DNA from: Gnetum montanum
Taxonomy: Eukaryota > Streptophyta > Gnetopsida > Gnetales > Gnetaceae
Length of the DNA: 64,000 bases
Assembly (NCBI GenBank): GCA_015680685.1
Contig: MNCI01004678.1
Coordinates: 428,566 to 492,565 of the forward strand
Reading direction: 5' to 3'
The position numbers and the translations under genes were made by a program. Below are positions 1 through 12,000 of the stretch, in pieces; the stretch's first letter is position 1; each line of letters opens with the position of its first letter. The notes beneath the pieces were generated by a model. The model was not told the origin of the DNA. It ran no database searches and worked only from the letters and a program-made list of their open reading frames with translations.

Positions 1-594
1 AAAGTACATCCCATGCAACTTCCACACATTTTCAGAGTCACAAAGAAGTCATCAATGAGTTCAACAATTATATGCCAAAAAGTCGGTAGATGCAATTTTG
101 GCACTTGGCCATGAGATGTTTTGGGAATTGGTCTTTAAAAGAACAGCTTGGCATCCTGTAGCCCCCTGCTAGTTGGGAGGATAGCCTCACCTTCATTTGG
201 TAGAGTAAGGTACCTAGCAGTAGCCTCTTCAGTTATAATGATGTAGGTACCATGGAATGTTGTCTGTACTTTCTTCTAGTGGGAGAAGAAGATTGTGTCC
301 TACAAATCTAGGTACCTTTTGAGCAAGAGAAGGAGGTCTGCCCATCCCACCTTTTGGACCAGAAGCTAGAGTGTAGCATTCTACCTCCATTGATCACAAT
401 ACAACTCAAAAGTTGATGTTGCCCCCATAGTAGCCGTTGCCTCTTGCCACAAGCTTGTAGCACAAAATCCAATTACCCTAGGCATTGGAAGTTGTGAACT
501 CCTAACTATTCATTTGTTTTTTGTGTTTCACAAACTCCAAACCACATTGTTAGTGGGGAATTGCCATGGATAGGCTTCCAACAACATAGGCCTA
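1..594. other. No gene seen; probable 3' flank of the LINE relic
   Basis: No coding frame, splice-flanked exon or RNA gene is recognisable. The stretch lies 3' of the minus-strand LINE zinc-finger region that starts at about 595 and may contain its extreme 3' end, but no poly(A) tail or target-site duplication could be fixed. Confidence 0.4.
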
Positions 595-1380
595 CAACGT
601 GAAGGGGCAAAGACAGAACAAATGAAGTTGGGTCTCTTAGACCCACCCACATAGAAGACATTGATCATTAACTGTGATGCTGCGTAGATAGAGAAAGACT
701 GTGGTTGGCATCGCTTGGTTTTTGATGAGCCATAAGAACGTTTTTATCTTTTTGGGGGAGAGGTCCTTTCCAAGTAGACCACCACCCCATGATAGTTCCA
801 TACTTACTTTGGAGGATGTCCTTAGAATGTGCATTTGAAGTTGGGAGGAAACGCTGTAGAGTATGGAACTGCTTGTAGATATTCTACCAAATCCTATAAT
901 CATTGTTATAGGACTCCCATAAGCTATATTTCCTTCTTATGATGGTCACCTAGGGAGTATTGTTCGTATTAGTATCATAAGCAATGCTCCTTTTGATGAG
1001 ATTATTATGTCCCAACATAATAAAATCCTTGACGGTAAAACCCCCAGACCCTTACCATACTTTGGTTTGGCAATGGTTTTGCAACAAATAAGGTGGAGTT
1101 TTGAGTAACGTTTCCCACTAGACCAAATGAATTGCATTATGATTTGGTTAACTTTGTTAATAACTTCTTGTGGTGGGACAACAAGAGAAGCAACATACCA
1201 AGATATTGCAAATAAAACTGATGAGGCAAGAATTATTTTCCCCTTACTAGATAAGAAATTGGATGTCTAGTATTGTATTTTGGTTTCAAGCTTCCTAATG
1301 AGTTGGGACCAAGCAATGTTGTGCCTCCAAGAATAAATGGGGATCCCAAGATATGAGTCCTCTTGAACCCTCCCACCCAC
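595..1380 (-). mobile_element. L1-type LINE relic: end of reverse transcriptase and zf-RVT domain
   Basis: Reading the minus strand from 1380 downwards, the translation starts with a YLGIPI-like motif. It continues with an IHLI..KTIAKPK..GLG-like stretch (946-1137), then a zf-RVT domain (637-903) with KIKTFLWLI and a C-x2-C pair (CLLC). The H-x3-C part follows after a stop, near 600-650. This order is that of the C-terminal half of plant L1-type ORF2. The frame is broken by stops, for example TAG where a Trp is expected before TSNFLSSKG. Loss of everything 5' of YLGIPI fits a 5'-truncated insertion. It is probably intronic to the PPH1-like gene. Confidence 0.8.
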
Positions 1381-1569
1381 CCCACCACCCCCTCTTGTGT
1401 GTTATTTTTATGTTTAGCATCTTGTTTTTCCTAAGGGATTTGTATTGGCTGTGTCTTATGTTTTTAAATAAATGTTTTGGTTAGAAAATCAGCATTGTAG
1501 GTATCTACAACGTAATCATGTAACTTCGTGACATTCAATGTTTTGTTTGTTCAATTTGTTAGACTTCAT

Positions 1570-2575
1570 GAAAAATGGGACCTATATGCATCTCCTGCCT
1601 CTGATGTTGCTATTCTTCTGCCTCCTGCTTGTGCATCTCTTGTAGTATTTCCTCTCTCAATTCTGCCATGAGCAGTTAATGTTCTATCCAACATCTCTTT
1701 TCAACCTTGAATTTAACCCTGATCTCGATTTCTTCAGTCATGTTCTCAAGTTCTTTCTATGTGTGCCTCTTTGTTTCTTGTTGTTGAATCTTGATCTTGG
1801 AGACAAGTTCTCTTTGGGCTCACTCAGTAATTGCTTTTTCAGCAGCCCTAATTTTTTCATTTGTAAAGGCTTGCCATTCCTCACAGATTTGGGCTTTTGC
1901 CTCAATAAGTTGCTATTGCATCTCTTACGGTAGAGCCACTTCCAATGCTTCCCTTCATTAGGCCTCTAGTTGGGCTGTATCCAAAACCTCCATCATGGCA
2001 TCTTCCTTATGTTCTTTTGGGTTTCCCTGTTGCGGTGGCTCCTCCATGCCAACAACTGCAAAATAACTGTGTTGGCCAAAGACCTCGCCCACATTGTGTG
2101 CAGCTTTTTTAGCATACATAACACAACCATTAGTGATAGCAGTTCCATTTGTGTAGCTTCGTCTCCTTCAAACCTGCTCTTTGTAGTCTCCCATATGGCA
2201 TTGATCAATGCAGTGATATTTTTACCTTGGTCAGGTAACTAATTTTACGATCAATTAGAGTCTAATTTGACATGGTTTCAAAAAGGGGAAATTTTATTTG
2301 TTGCACGTCATAGGAAATTAGATTCACACATAGGAGCTTTAGTCACAAATGCTTTATGAATTGCTCTCAACTCTATTTGCAAATCTACAATTAGACTACT
2401 TAGATCCAATTGCTTAAATGGCAAATTATGACCTTTTAGTAAGTTGGTAATGGAGGGACCATGACTTGGAGTGATGGTAAGGTGATTGTTTCTCAAGTTG
2501 TAAGACTTCGGGGTGTGAGCTTGGGTGCAACTTCTTTTGCACCACTCAAAAGAGGTTAGGCTTTTGCTCATCCAC
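1570..2575 (-). pseudogene. Decayed coiled-coil coding relic, function unknown
   Basis: The minus strand gives a long protein-like reading interrupted by stops and frame changes. The 2308-2571 part contains LSSLIVDLQIELRAIHKAF. The 1993-2208 part contains INAIWETTKSRFEGDEATQ. The 1690-1930 part is a charged, heptad-like stretch (QLIEAKAQICEEWQAFTNEK, then KIRAAEKAITE). Composition is lysine/glutamate-rich, typical of a coiled coil. I do not recognise the family. A gag-like relic lies upstream on the same strand (4420-4850), so this could be the second ORF of a decayed retroelement like those at 35-62 kb, but direct similarity to those second ORFs is not convincing by eye. Confidence 0.45.
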
Positions 2576-3417
2576 TACCCCTCCGAGGATCCCACTTTGG
2601 TGAGATGTGCATTGAGCCTCTAGGTGATGATTCTTTTTAGTACGTTGGTAATGGCTTTTTTTAAGATAGACTTTTTCCCTTTTAAAAATTTTCTAATTTT
2701 TGAAGGTTGATACCAACTTATAGAGTCTGCTAGAAAAGGTGTTGTTAGCATGAACAAAGGACATTCAACCATATAAAAGGTCCCGCAATACTAAGCAAGA
2801 TCATCATAATAGCGATGTAAATCCTAGTGGGACACACCACTAGTAGTACAAAATGTTCTGGAGCACTAAGCATGGTCATCATAATACTAAAGGGCAAACT
2901 AACAAAGGCCACATTACATAAAAGTGACGAGTATGACAGAGGAATATTTGAATACCATGTCCGAACACCGAGGTAGAAGAAAGCAGCAGGAATAGACAAA
3001 GATAGATTGTTGTTACCTCACTAGATAATGAAGATGATGTTGTACTTTCTCCTTTTGATGGATCTTTTATCCTCCTTAGCCATCCTTGTAGTAGGGGATC
3101 TTAAAATATTTGAGGAAGAAAAGGTAGTACCTTGCTCTTTTATGCTACCTTTGCAAGTTTCTCATCACACTCTTCTTAAGATATTAGCCTGTGCATTGTA
3201 AATTCTTATTGCTTTTTGTAAAATGGGTACCTTTCTTGACTCCTCTTATGATTCCCTACTTGATTGCATTCTTATTTTCCATCCTATTTGCATTTGGTCT
3301 AGCTGCCAGATGGGGTACAATGCCTCTAAAATTGTCATATTGTGTTGCAAGATTAACATTTTGTCCTTGATTTTTGTGAGGATCTGGTAAAACTTGTTGA
3401 GAAGGATAGACATATAA

Positions 3418-4126
3418 ATGTGGATTTTGAGGATAGTGAAGATGAAATTGAGGTTAAGGCTGTCGAGGAATAGGTTGACATTGAGGATAAGCAAGGGACA
3501 CAAGATTAACATTTCTAGCTTGTTGAGGATAATGAGTTGTAGCCATAGGGAGTATCATAAGGTTATTGAAGCTTAAGTTGTTTACTTATGTCTACTAAGA
3601 TCCTTTGGATCTATTGGACTAGTTTCAGAATTCCTTTAATGGAACTTTTGTTTTTTTAAATGCATAACCTAGTGCTGCCTACTAGAGTTGCATTAGTGAC
3701 TTGGGTTTACTAAAATGGTCAAGATGTTGGTGGGATATTTCCCCAAGTTTGTGATTAATGATATGATTGATATAGATGTGGATTTTGAGGATAATGAAGA
3801 TGAAATTGAGGTTGAGGCTTTAGAGGAATAGGTTGATATTGAGGATAAGCAAGGGACACAGGATTAACATTTCTAGCTTGTTGAGGATAATAAGGTGTAG
3901 CCATAGGGATCACCATAAGGTTATTGAAACTTAAATTGTTTACTTATGTCTATTGAGATCCCTTGGATCTATTAGACCAATTTTAGCATTCCTTTTATGG
4001 AATTTTTGTTTTTTAAATTTATAACCTACTCCTGCCTACCAAAGTCGAACAAGTGAGTTGGGGTTACTAAAATGGTCAAGATGTTGGTATATTTCCCCAA
4101 GTTTGTGATTAATCATATGATTGATA
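3418..4126. repeat. Two-copy tandem duplication, unit about 358 bp
   Basis: The segment starting ATGTGGATTTTGAGGATA at 3418 recurs at 3776 and runs to about 4126. Both copies share internal landmarks such as GATAAGCAAGGGACACA and the closing TTTGTGATTAAT..ATGATTGATA. Copies differ by scattered substitutions and a few small indels, so this is an old duplication rather than an assembly error. The second half of each unit resembles a weakly related stretch at 4870-5010. Confidence 0.8.
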
Positions 4127-4419
4127 CTAGGACTAGTTTAGCTGTATATTTATAATGTATATCTATAGTTTGGCTGAGAGAATCTTTTCCTTCTTGAAAA
4201 ATCAGCTTATAGGGTTGAGTCTAAAAAATGTTTATATAATATAGGATGCAAAATTTGGGAAATACTATTTAGCATTACATTATGGGCCTAGTAGAGGATT
4301 ATGGATGAAATGCAATTTAATATTACCAGAATGAGACTTTAAATACATTATAGACAAAATTGTAATTTAGTGTTACACAATCATGGTAGGTCGTTGTTGT
4401 CTTGGCCAAAATTAGGGAT

Positions 4420-4850
4420 GCAGTCTTGCACATTTGTCTCTGGTGCAAGGTAAGTGATGTGGAATTTGCTTGACAAACTTTGGATTAAATGATGAAGGTC
4501 CTTATCTGTCCAACTTATGCAGCAGTCTCACCATAATAGGGCAACAATCCTTTTCATGTTTGTGTATGCAATTTTCACAAGTGGGCCTCTGATCATTGTC
4601 ATTAGATTTGTTTGTCACCGCTTTCCCTTTACTTTAGCAGGTTCAGAGGATTCATTCTTTGATGCCGCTACCTTCACTTCTTCAAACTTCTTTTCAATAT
4701 CATTAAACTTAGCTATCACTTTTTCATTTACCAATTTCCACATTCTTTCCACTTGTGTAGCTAAATCTGTAATAGCTTTCATTTTAGAGTTATTTTCTTG
4801 TGCAAATTTTTTGAAATGATCTTTTTCCTCTCCTTCACTATCACACACTT
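4420..4850 (-). pseudogene. Gag-like relic: coiled coil plus variant zinc knuckle
   Basis: The minus strand from 4848 encodes a lysine/glutamate-rich coiled coil (for example KFNDIEKKFEEVKVAASK). In another frame, around 4540-4600, it encodes CENCIHKHEKDCCP. The spacing C-x2-C-x3-H-x4-C matches the variant knuckle of the gag proteins at 41.6 kb and 58.05 kb (CNICLYDHPKGQCP). This suggests an old relative of that family. One frameshift separates the two parts. The assignment is inference from pattern and order only. Confidence 0.45.
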
Positions 4851-4934
4851 GTACCTCTTTTTTGAATTTTACTTATGTCCACCGAAACCTTATTGAATCT
4901 ATCAGATAAAGTAGTGTCAGAATTCCTTTTACAT

Positions 4935-5015
4935 TTTTTTTTAAATCCATAAATCAGTGTTTCCCACTGGAATCAAACCTGTGGCCTGAGGTTATCCTAT
5001 CAAGACTCTTTTTTA
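4935..5015 (-). repeat. SINE-like tRNA-derived fragment (minus)
   Basis: On the minus strand a B-box-like CAGGTTTGATTCCAGTGGG is preceded by a degenerate body and followed by a tail like those of the copies at 44.4 and 46.4 kb. No target duplication was identified. Confidence 0.45.
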
Positions 5016-5710
5016 TGGATGGAAAGATCATGGTTATGTTTGCTAAAATATTTCTATGTTTACTATCACGTTTAATATCTGCTACCTTTTCTAGTAGTAC
5101 AGTTAATTCCATTGTAGTTTTGTTGTAGAAAGTTCCATTTGCATAACTGTCATGTCTCAGTTGAGTTTCAGGTTGAAGCCCTTAAATCAAATGTTCATTA
5201 CATGTGAACCATGTCGTGGGCATCTGTGATGAAAAGAGGAATTCCTCTCTTTGCCAATGTTCAAGGTTTCACTAGGATATTGGTTTGAATTTGAAATTTG
5301 TTTTTGGAGGCATGATATTCTATCTTGTGTTTGATATTCCTTGTTGAAAATTTGCATAATTTCTGTTCAGCTGTATATAGAATTTGGTACCAAGGATTGG
5401 TATCAATTCTGTGCATCATTGTATAATATAAGAAACTCTTTCAGTTTGTGCCATGGACTAGAGAGATTTTGAAGATTACAGGCCTTGAGTGAGACATTAA
5501 TATAAACTTGTGAATATTTTTTACTTTTGCCATGAAATTATGGCATGTATACAAAGCTTGTCTTTTTTAATTTGGCTTGTAGCTTTGTGTTCACTTGGTA
5601 TGAAGATTGCCTTATGTGTGTCAATTATCAGGGTTCTTTGTTACAAAGGTTTCTTGACAAAAGGATCACCTTAGAATTTGCCTTCATGAGGTGTATTAGT
5701 TTATCACAAT

Positions 5711-5800
5711 GAGGTGTTAGCCTAATGGTAAAGGTCTTGACTTGGTAATCCCAGCTCATAGGTTTGATTCTACTAAGCATCAGTGAGTTATATATTAAAA
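5711..5800 (+). repeat. SINE copy (tRNA-derived head)
   Basis: It has an A-box-like TTAGCCTAATGGTAAAGG and, 41 bases on, a B-box-like AGGTTTGATTCT, followed by a GAGTTATATATTA tail. This is the same arrangement as the minus-strand copies at 44358-44492 and 46323-46438. It lies about 140 bp upstream of the first visible PPH1-like exon. Confidence 0.6.
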
Positions 5801-5940
5801 AAGATTGCATAAAGGAAATTTTGAACACTGATAGAAATCTAACTTATTATTGTCTAAATTGAACACTGATATGAGAATTCATTTGAACAGTAATGTTTAA
5901 AAGTATTATTGTCTAATCTTTCAAAGCATTTTCTTTATAG

Positions 5941-6020
5941 GTTTCTAATGGTAGAATATGCGGTGACATCTCTGTCTCACGTGCATTTGGTGACATACGT
6001 TTTAAAACAAAGAAGAAAGA
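5941..6020 (+). CDS. PPH1: PPH1-like exon a
   Basis: The acceptor is TTTCTTTATAG before 5941 and the donor is GTGAGT at 6021. It encodes VSNGRICGDISVSRAFGDI and on to KTKKK, the conserved PP2C 'SRAFGD' block, and ends in phase 2. It is the first exon visible in the window. Confidence 0.9.
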
Positions 6021-9000
6021 GTGAGTTTTGTCTTCACTGATATATTGCAAGAACAATAAATTTTTAACATTTTAAATCAATGATGTTGAGAAAAATTCTG
6101 AAATCTATTAATTTGAAGATGCGTGATAATTTTGAAAATCAGGATGTTGGAAGAAGGTGTTCAGAAGGGAAAGTGGACAGAGAAATTTGTGTCAAGGTAA
6201 ATTGTGAGCATTGAAAGAAAAATTATCTTACATTGTTTAGTAATTATTATTGAAAATAAAATAAACTTATTTGTTAGTGAGACATAACTCACTTGGTTAG
6301 AGCATGTAGCTTATGGTTTTGTAAGTCACAAGTTCAAACTCAAGGGGATATGCTAAGACATGTGCCATCTGGGGGCATGGTAAAAATACACATTTTGGGA
6401 TTATGGTGTCAAGTAGATATTTGACCATAGAAAATTATTGTCAAATCCTTCACCAACCTCAATTAGTTAGCCCATATTGCTGGGATAAAATACCAAGATG
6501 ATGAAACTAATAAACCTATTTAAAACTTCAGAACAGTCAATGTAATTTCTTTCGAGTTTTAATGTCAATTGTAAAATATAAGAATATTTTATTTTTTATT
6601 TTATACTTGGTAGGTTAGAAATAAGACTTACCTTTGTGTTATCATAGTCCAGGTTAAGGTTTAAGGATTTCAGGGGTTTTTGGGATGTTAGATTGATAGC
6701 ATTCCCACCAAATACCTGGGTACCTTGCCTTTCCTTGGCTCTATGAAAAACCAGTTTTTTGGGAAAATGACAGACAATATCATAAAACGATTGCATTGAT
6801 GACAAGAAAAGGTTCTATCTTAGGTTGATATACTTCAACTGATGCATTCAGTTTGATAGGTAGTACCAATGTATTCATCATCTTGCTGTAATAATTTTAA
6901 AGTTACATATCTTGAATATGATACTAATGAGAGGTGGTTCAAGTGGTTAACTCATTGTTTGACAAGAATTTGCAAACAATAGGTTGGTAGTTTGAATCAT
7001 AGTTGAGGAAGAAAAGACATGGAAAAAAGGATTAAAGTTAAAGGATGTAATGTCAATTATCCATCCTTATCATAATTCATCTTTAACAAGTACTATAATA
7101 GTCTTAGTTATATCTTTTGATAAATAAAGTAAAATCCCTAATAACCCTCATAGTGATGAGGTCAATCCCTTGAATCTCTCTCTTTCAAGATTAACTCTCA
7201 CTTCAGTATAAATACTCCTCTATGTAATGAAGATCAATAAGAGTTTTTTTTTTTTTACTATAGCTCTTTTTTTAGTTTGTGTGTGTTTTTAAATTAGGAT
7301 CCTAGCTTCTTTAGTTCTCTCATTTGGTATTCGAGCATTAGGTTTGTTCATAGAAGCTTTAACACATCATGGCACACAACAGTGTAGGTACTGTATCTCT
7401 TCAGATCCCTGTTTTCATAGGAGAAGATTACTACTATTGGGTTGCCAAGATGAAAACATTCTTGATCTATCAAGATCTATGGGATTTGATTTCTTCAGGC
7501 TTCAATGACATCATAGATCCTGTAGCTTTTGAACCCCTTGATGACAAGGACAAGATTGCCATGAAGAAGAGATGCTAAAGTTTTTTTCATCCTTCAAACT
7601 AGTTTGGATTGAACAATCTTTCTAAAGATTGTTAAGTATGTTTATGCAAAACATGCTTGGGAGGCTTTGAAAGTAGCCTACAAATGCTCAAGACAGATCA
7701 GAATGGTCAAGTTGCAAATGCTCAATCGAAATTTTGAGACCCTCATAATGAAGGAGTTAGAAACACTTAATCAATACATTAGCAGAGCTCAAGAGGTTAT
7801 AAATGGCCTTTAAGCTAGAGGAGAAAAGTTGGAGGAATCAAAGATTTTGACCAATAACCTTCGAACTCTAGTGGTACAATTTGATTTGATTATTTTGGCA
7901 ATTAACGAAGCTAGAGATCTTTCAAGTTTGACCATGGTCAAGCTTGTTGGTAGCCTAAAGACATTCGAGGAAAGAATCAATCAAAGAGAAGAAACAACAA
8001 CAAATGATTTCTAAATGTGGACAAATCAAGGAAAATCCTCTAGTTAACAATAAGAATTTTAAAGAGAGTCCTCGAATCAAGGATGTGGATGTGGTTGAGG
8101 TAGAAGAGGCAATTGTGGAAGAGTACATGGACATGCTCAATTGTGGAAGAGTACATGGACATGATCAAGGTAGATATGTTTGTGGTTTTTGCCACAAAGA
8201 TAACCACAATGAATTAGAATGTTGGACAAACTCCAAAAAAAGTCATTAGCAAATTACACAAAGGAAGCCAACAAATCAGAATGAATCTTCTTCATTGAAG
8301 AAATGGAAGACAAATCCTTGGTCATGACAACTGATCAACACTTAGGTAACAATGTTTAATATGTTGATAGTAGTTGTCGTCATCACATGATAGGAAACAA
8401 GGCATTGTTAACTAGTATGAAGGATTGTCAAGGAGTCATTGTTGGAACTGGTACAAGGGTGACAATTCTTGGCATTGGATCTATTATCTTCAAAACAAAT
8501 ACAAGTAGCAAATATACCATCCTAATTTGAAAAAAAAATTGTTAAGAGTTGGTCAGTTATGTGGCAAAGGTTATAAAGTGGAATTTATAGTTGATGTTTG
8601 TAAAATCTCTAAAAATGGGCAAGGACAAGAAGTAGCTATTCTCCCCATGAGCCAAAATAGAATGTGTAAGGTGCATACGCAAAAGGGTATCAAATGTTGT
8701 TGGCTGCATGTGATGAGGTGTGGCTATGACATGGAAGATTAGGTCATGTCAACTTCAAATCAATGGATTTGATGCACAAGAAAGGCTTGGTTAGAGGTAC
8801 AAATCATTTTATATTGCCAAATTCAATTGGTAAAGCCAAAAGATTGCCATTTTCCTGTAAAGAATCTAGATCACAAAGCTGCCTAGATTTAGTTCACATG
8901 GATTTGTGGGGCTATGCAATCTTTAAGTTTGGGAAAGAATAGATATTTGTATATTTTAGTTGATGATCTTTCAAGGAAAACATGGGGTTGTCTTTTAAAA

Positions 9001-12000
9001 GCAAAGGATGAAGCCTTAGAATCTTTTTAAATGTTTTAAAATGAAGTTTCGAATAATGAACAAAGGAAAATAAAGTAGATCTGGAGTGATAGGGGTGGTG
9101 AATTCTCAAGTTATGACTTTGAATACTTTATAAGGAAAAATCATGTTATATATCAAAATTAGCCAAGATATACATTTTGCAGAAGATAACATTAAATATT
9201 TCTCAGAACAAGGAAATCAGCAAACTTACGCTTAACAAAATGCCTCTACATAAACAAAGACCATTAAGGCCAAACACATGCCCAACTAAAACACCACAAA
9301 GACAATAGATCAAAACAATTATTGAAACTAGGGGAACAAGACAAGGCCCTTGGAAGAGCACACAAACACAAAATGTAAACAACTATAATCCATTGCAGAT
9401 TGTTACAGAGGTTTTGTAGATGATTCAGGAACACCAAGATCCTTCATAGAGGCAGGCAATGACTAATTGAAAGCAACAAGGTTTAACATCTAGTCAACTC
9501 TTAAGGGCTTTGGTTGTAGCTTCATGTAATCGGTGTAGAGGGGGATGTGTTATGGATGAAGTAGCATACCATGTTGATCTTCTATGACAAGAAAAATTAT
9601 TAGTTTATTTGTGGCATGTGGGGGGTGGTATGCCCCTAGGATGTCCTAGTTCCCATAAAAAATCTAGGGTTGTCAAGGTGTGTCCACAAGTTGGGGGCAT
9701 TTAATTAGGGCATTGGGATTAGGGGAACTAGTGTTAGAGAGTGTTTTCTAGAATTAGGCTTAAAGGATGTTGAAGATAGATGATGCAAAGGTAAGTGTGG
9801 TGGAGAAAGGTAAGACAATTGAGGGGCATGGGTGGAGGGGGATGTTGGGGTTGTGGGACTTTTGGGTGGTTGTATCCTTCTCCCCATTGTTAATATTCAT
9901 AGGGGTAAAAGTCTTACTAGGCATAGCTAGCTGCTGTTGTCATTGTGCAGCTACCTATGCACATTGGCTTCAAGTTCTTAGTTGCAAGCCTAGGAAAGCA
10001 ATTGACAAGCTCCTGGAGGAATTATCACTAGGGGGTATCTATTGAAGAGGTGGTCATAGAAAGATTTGTGACCAACTTTGTGATGAGACTATGGTCTTGG
10101 ACAAGAGGCATGGCTTGTAGATCTCTAGAATTGAGACAATGCTTGGGTGTTGAGTTATTGGAAGAACTTATAGAAAGGTTCTTTTGTTTGCAAGTGGGCA
10201 TATTATTGAAACTGCTATTATCTAGTTCCTTGGGGAGGTGAGTAGAGAATTGTAATGCCCCTTGCCAATGTGATACCCTAGTGGTGTGCTAGAGCCTTGA
10301 ATAGGCCCTCATGCTCATAACTTGGGCTATTGGTGGCACACAGTGCTTGTTTAATGACTTTTGTGATTGCATCCTTAGAGCACAAGGGTAGATTGATTGC
10401 CAAGCCACCATGCAAAACCCATACAACTCATAATTTCTCTCGTAGTAGGGATCCCGAAGTAGGCAAGAATGGCATCCTTTGTAATATCTATTTTGAATAC
10501 CTTAAAAGATGCTTGGTTCCCATGCCATTGGGATAAAAATTGTGTTCCTTGAAAATCCTTCTCACTTTTAGCTACAATAGTAATCCATCCCATCCCACAA
10601 TGGTTACCATCCTCCACAATGGTTACCATCTTTCAAAATGGATTTGTATAATAATTAAAAGAAGAAAATGATGAGGGTTGCATAGATATTTAAATTTGAG
10701 GGTTGATGAGACTGAAGTCATTTTGACCAGAAGACTCAAGGGATATTTATGGATATACAAGAATGGTTAGATTTTAGTAGATATTTGAAGTTTATTGTTT
10801 AGTTCAAAAAGTGTTCCTGTAGGACTCCTAATAACCACCCTCTAAAGATCAGCACAATTTTTTTTCCTTTTCTTTCTTTCTAGTCCTCTAAAAAACATGG
10901 GATTATACTTACATGAGCAAGTAATAAGGATGTGACTCATAATGATGGGATGATTACAGGGCCTACATACCTCCTTCTCTCATTAGACATAACAAGTTGT
11001 TGATAGGATAAGACCTTGTTACTTCTCATAATTCTAAGGATTGATGCATCTATTGCATATCATCTATCTTTAGTAGCATTATGATACCATAAAACTAGCA
11101 TTATCTAGGGTGATTGCTAACACTTTCCATCACTTGCAAAGCTAGAAAAAATCAAATATTTGTGTGACTCATTTGTTTCAAGTTTTATTTTACAAGCAAC
11201 ACCAACGGATGAGGTTGGATATACTCCTAGTTCTCCACTATGTTTCTGTTATACAAGATCATTTAATTTATAATAGGCTTCAAGCAATGGCTGGGAATAA
11301 GAAATGTATAAGTTTTAACAACTTTGACCATGCAATGTGGCCTTGCATTCTCACATTGAGGGCTATCCAACTCAAAGGATCCATCACCATCCGGCTGTGA
11401 GTTGGGTTATCTTTGGGTTCTAAACTACACAAACAAGGCTTAGCTCAACCATCATTTTCAGACTACACCTTGATATACCCCCAAGATAGGTGACCGGGGA
11501 TCGTACATGGGTTGGGTACACACTTATGAATGGTGCTTACATCATTGAAAACCTTCGGGTGTTGTACAACTTAACCCTCTTGGGTCCAATGACTCAAGAT
11601 ATTAAGCTGAAGTAAGCATATGTACATGTAAGGTTGGATAGTGGTGCTTATCTCCACATCCAAGGCAGGGTGTATGCAAAATAAATAAACAATGCAACCC
11701 ATCCATTCAAATTATGGGGATGAATATATTATTACTAAAATGATTAGTTAATGATCCCTAAAAATACTACATGCTTCACATAATGCATACCAATCAAATG
11801 CATCATCCACCTAATTATTAACTGTGAGTTTAAGTAAATTGTTTATCCTAGGGGCCAAAGGGCTTATAATAATAATTCATGTGGGTTAATTTTATGGAAA
11901 GTAAATAAACATACATGATCACACATATTTTTTTTCTTTGCACAAATAAAAGAATATAATTGCTGATAAATAAATGGAGTTAGCTCATTATAAAAAAAAA

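Noticed and set aside
6279-6348. Candidate tRNA gene
   Set aside because: A and B boxes are good, but there is no paired acceptor stem and the anticodon arm is not foldable; it is a SINE head.
9705-9887. Pro/Ser-rich minus-strand frame
   Set aside because: Low-complexity composition opposite G-rich sequence, no domain and no splice context.
10252-10262. TGTAATGCCCC as an LTR start
   Set aside because: No matching LTR end, target duplication or second copy found.
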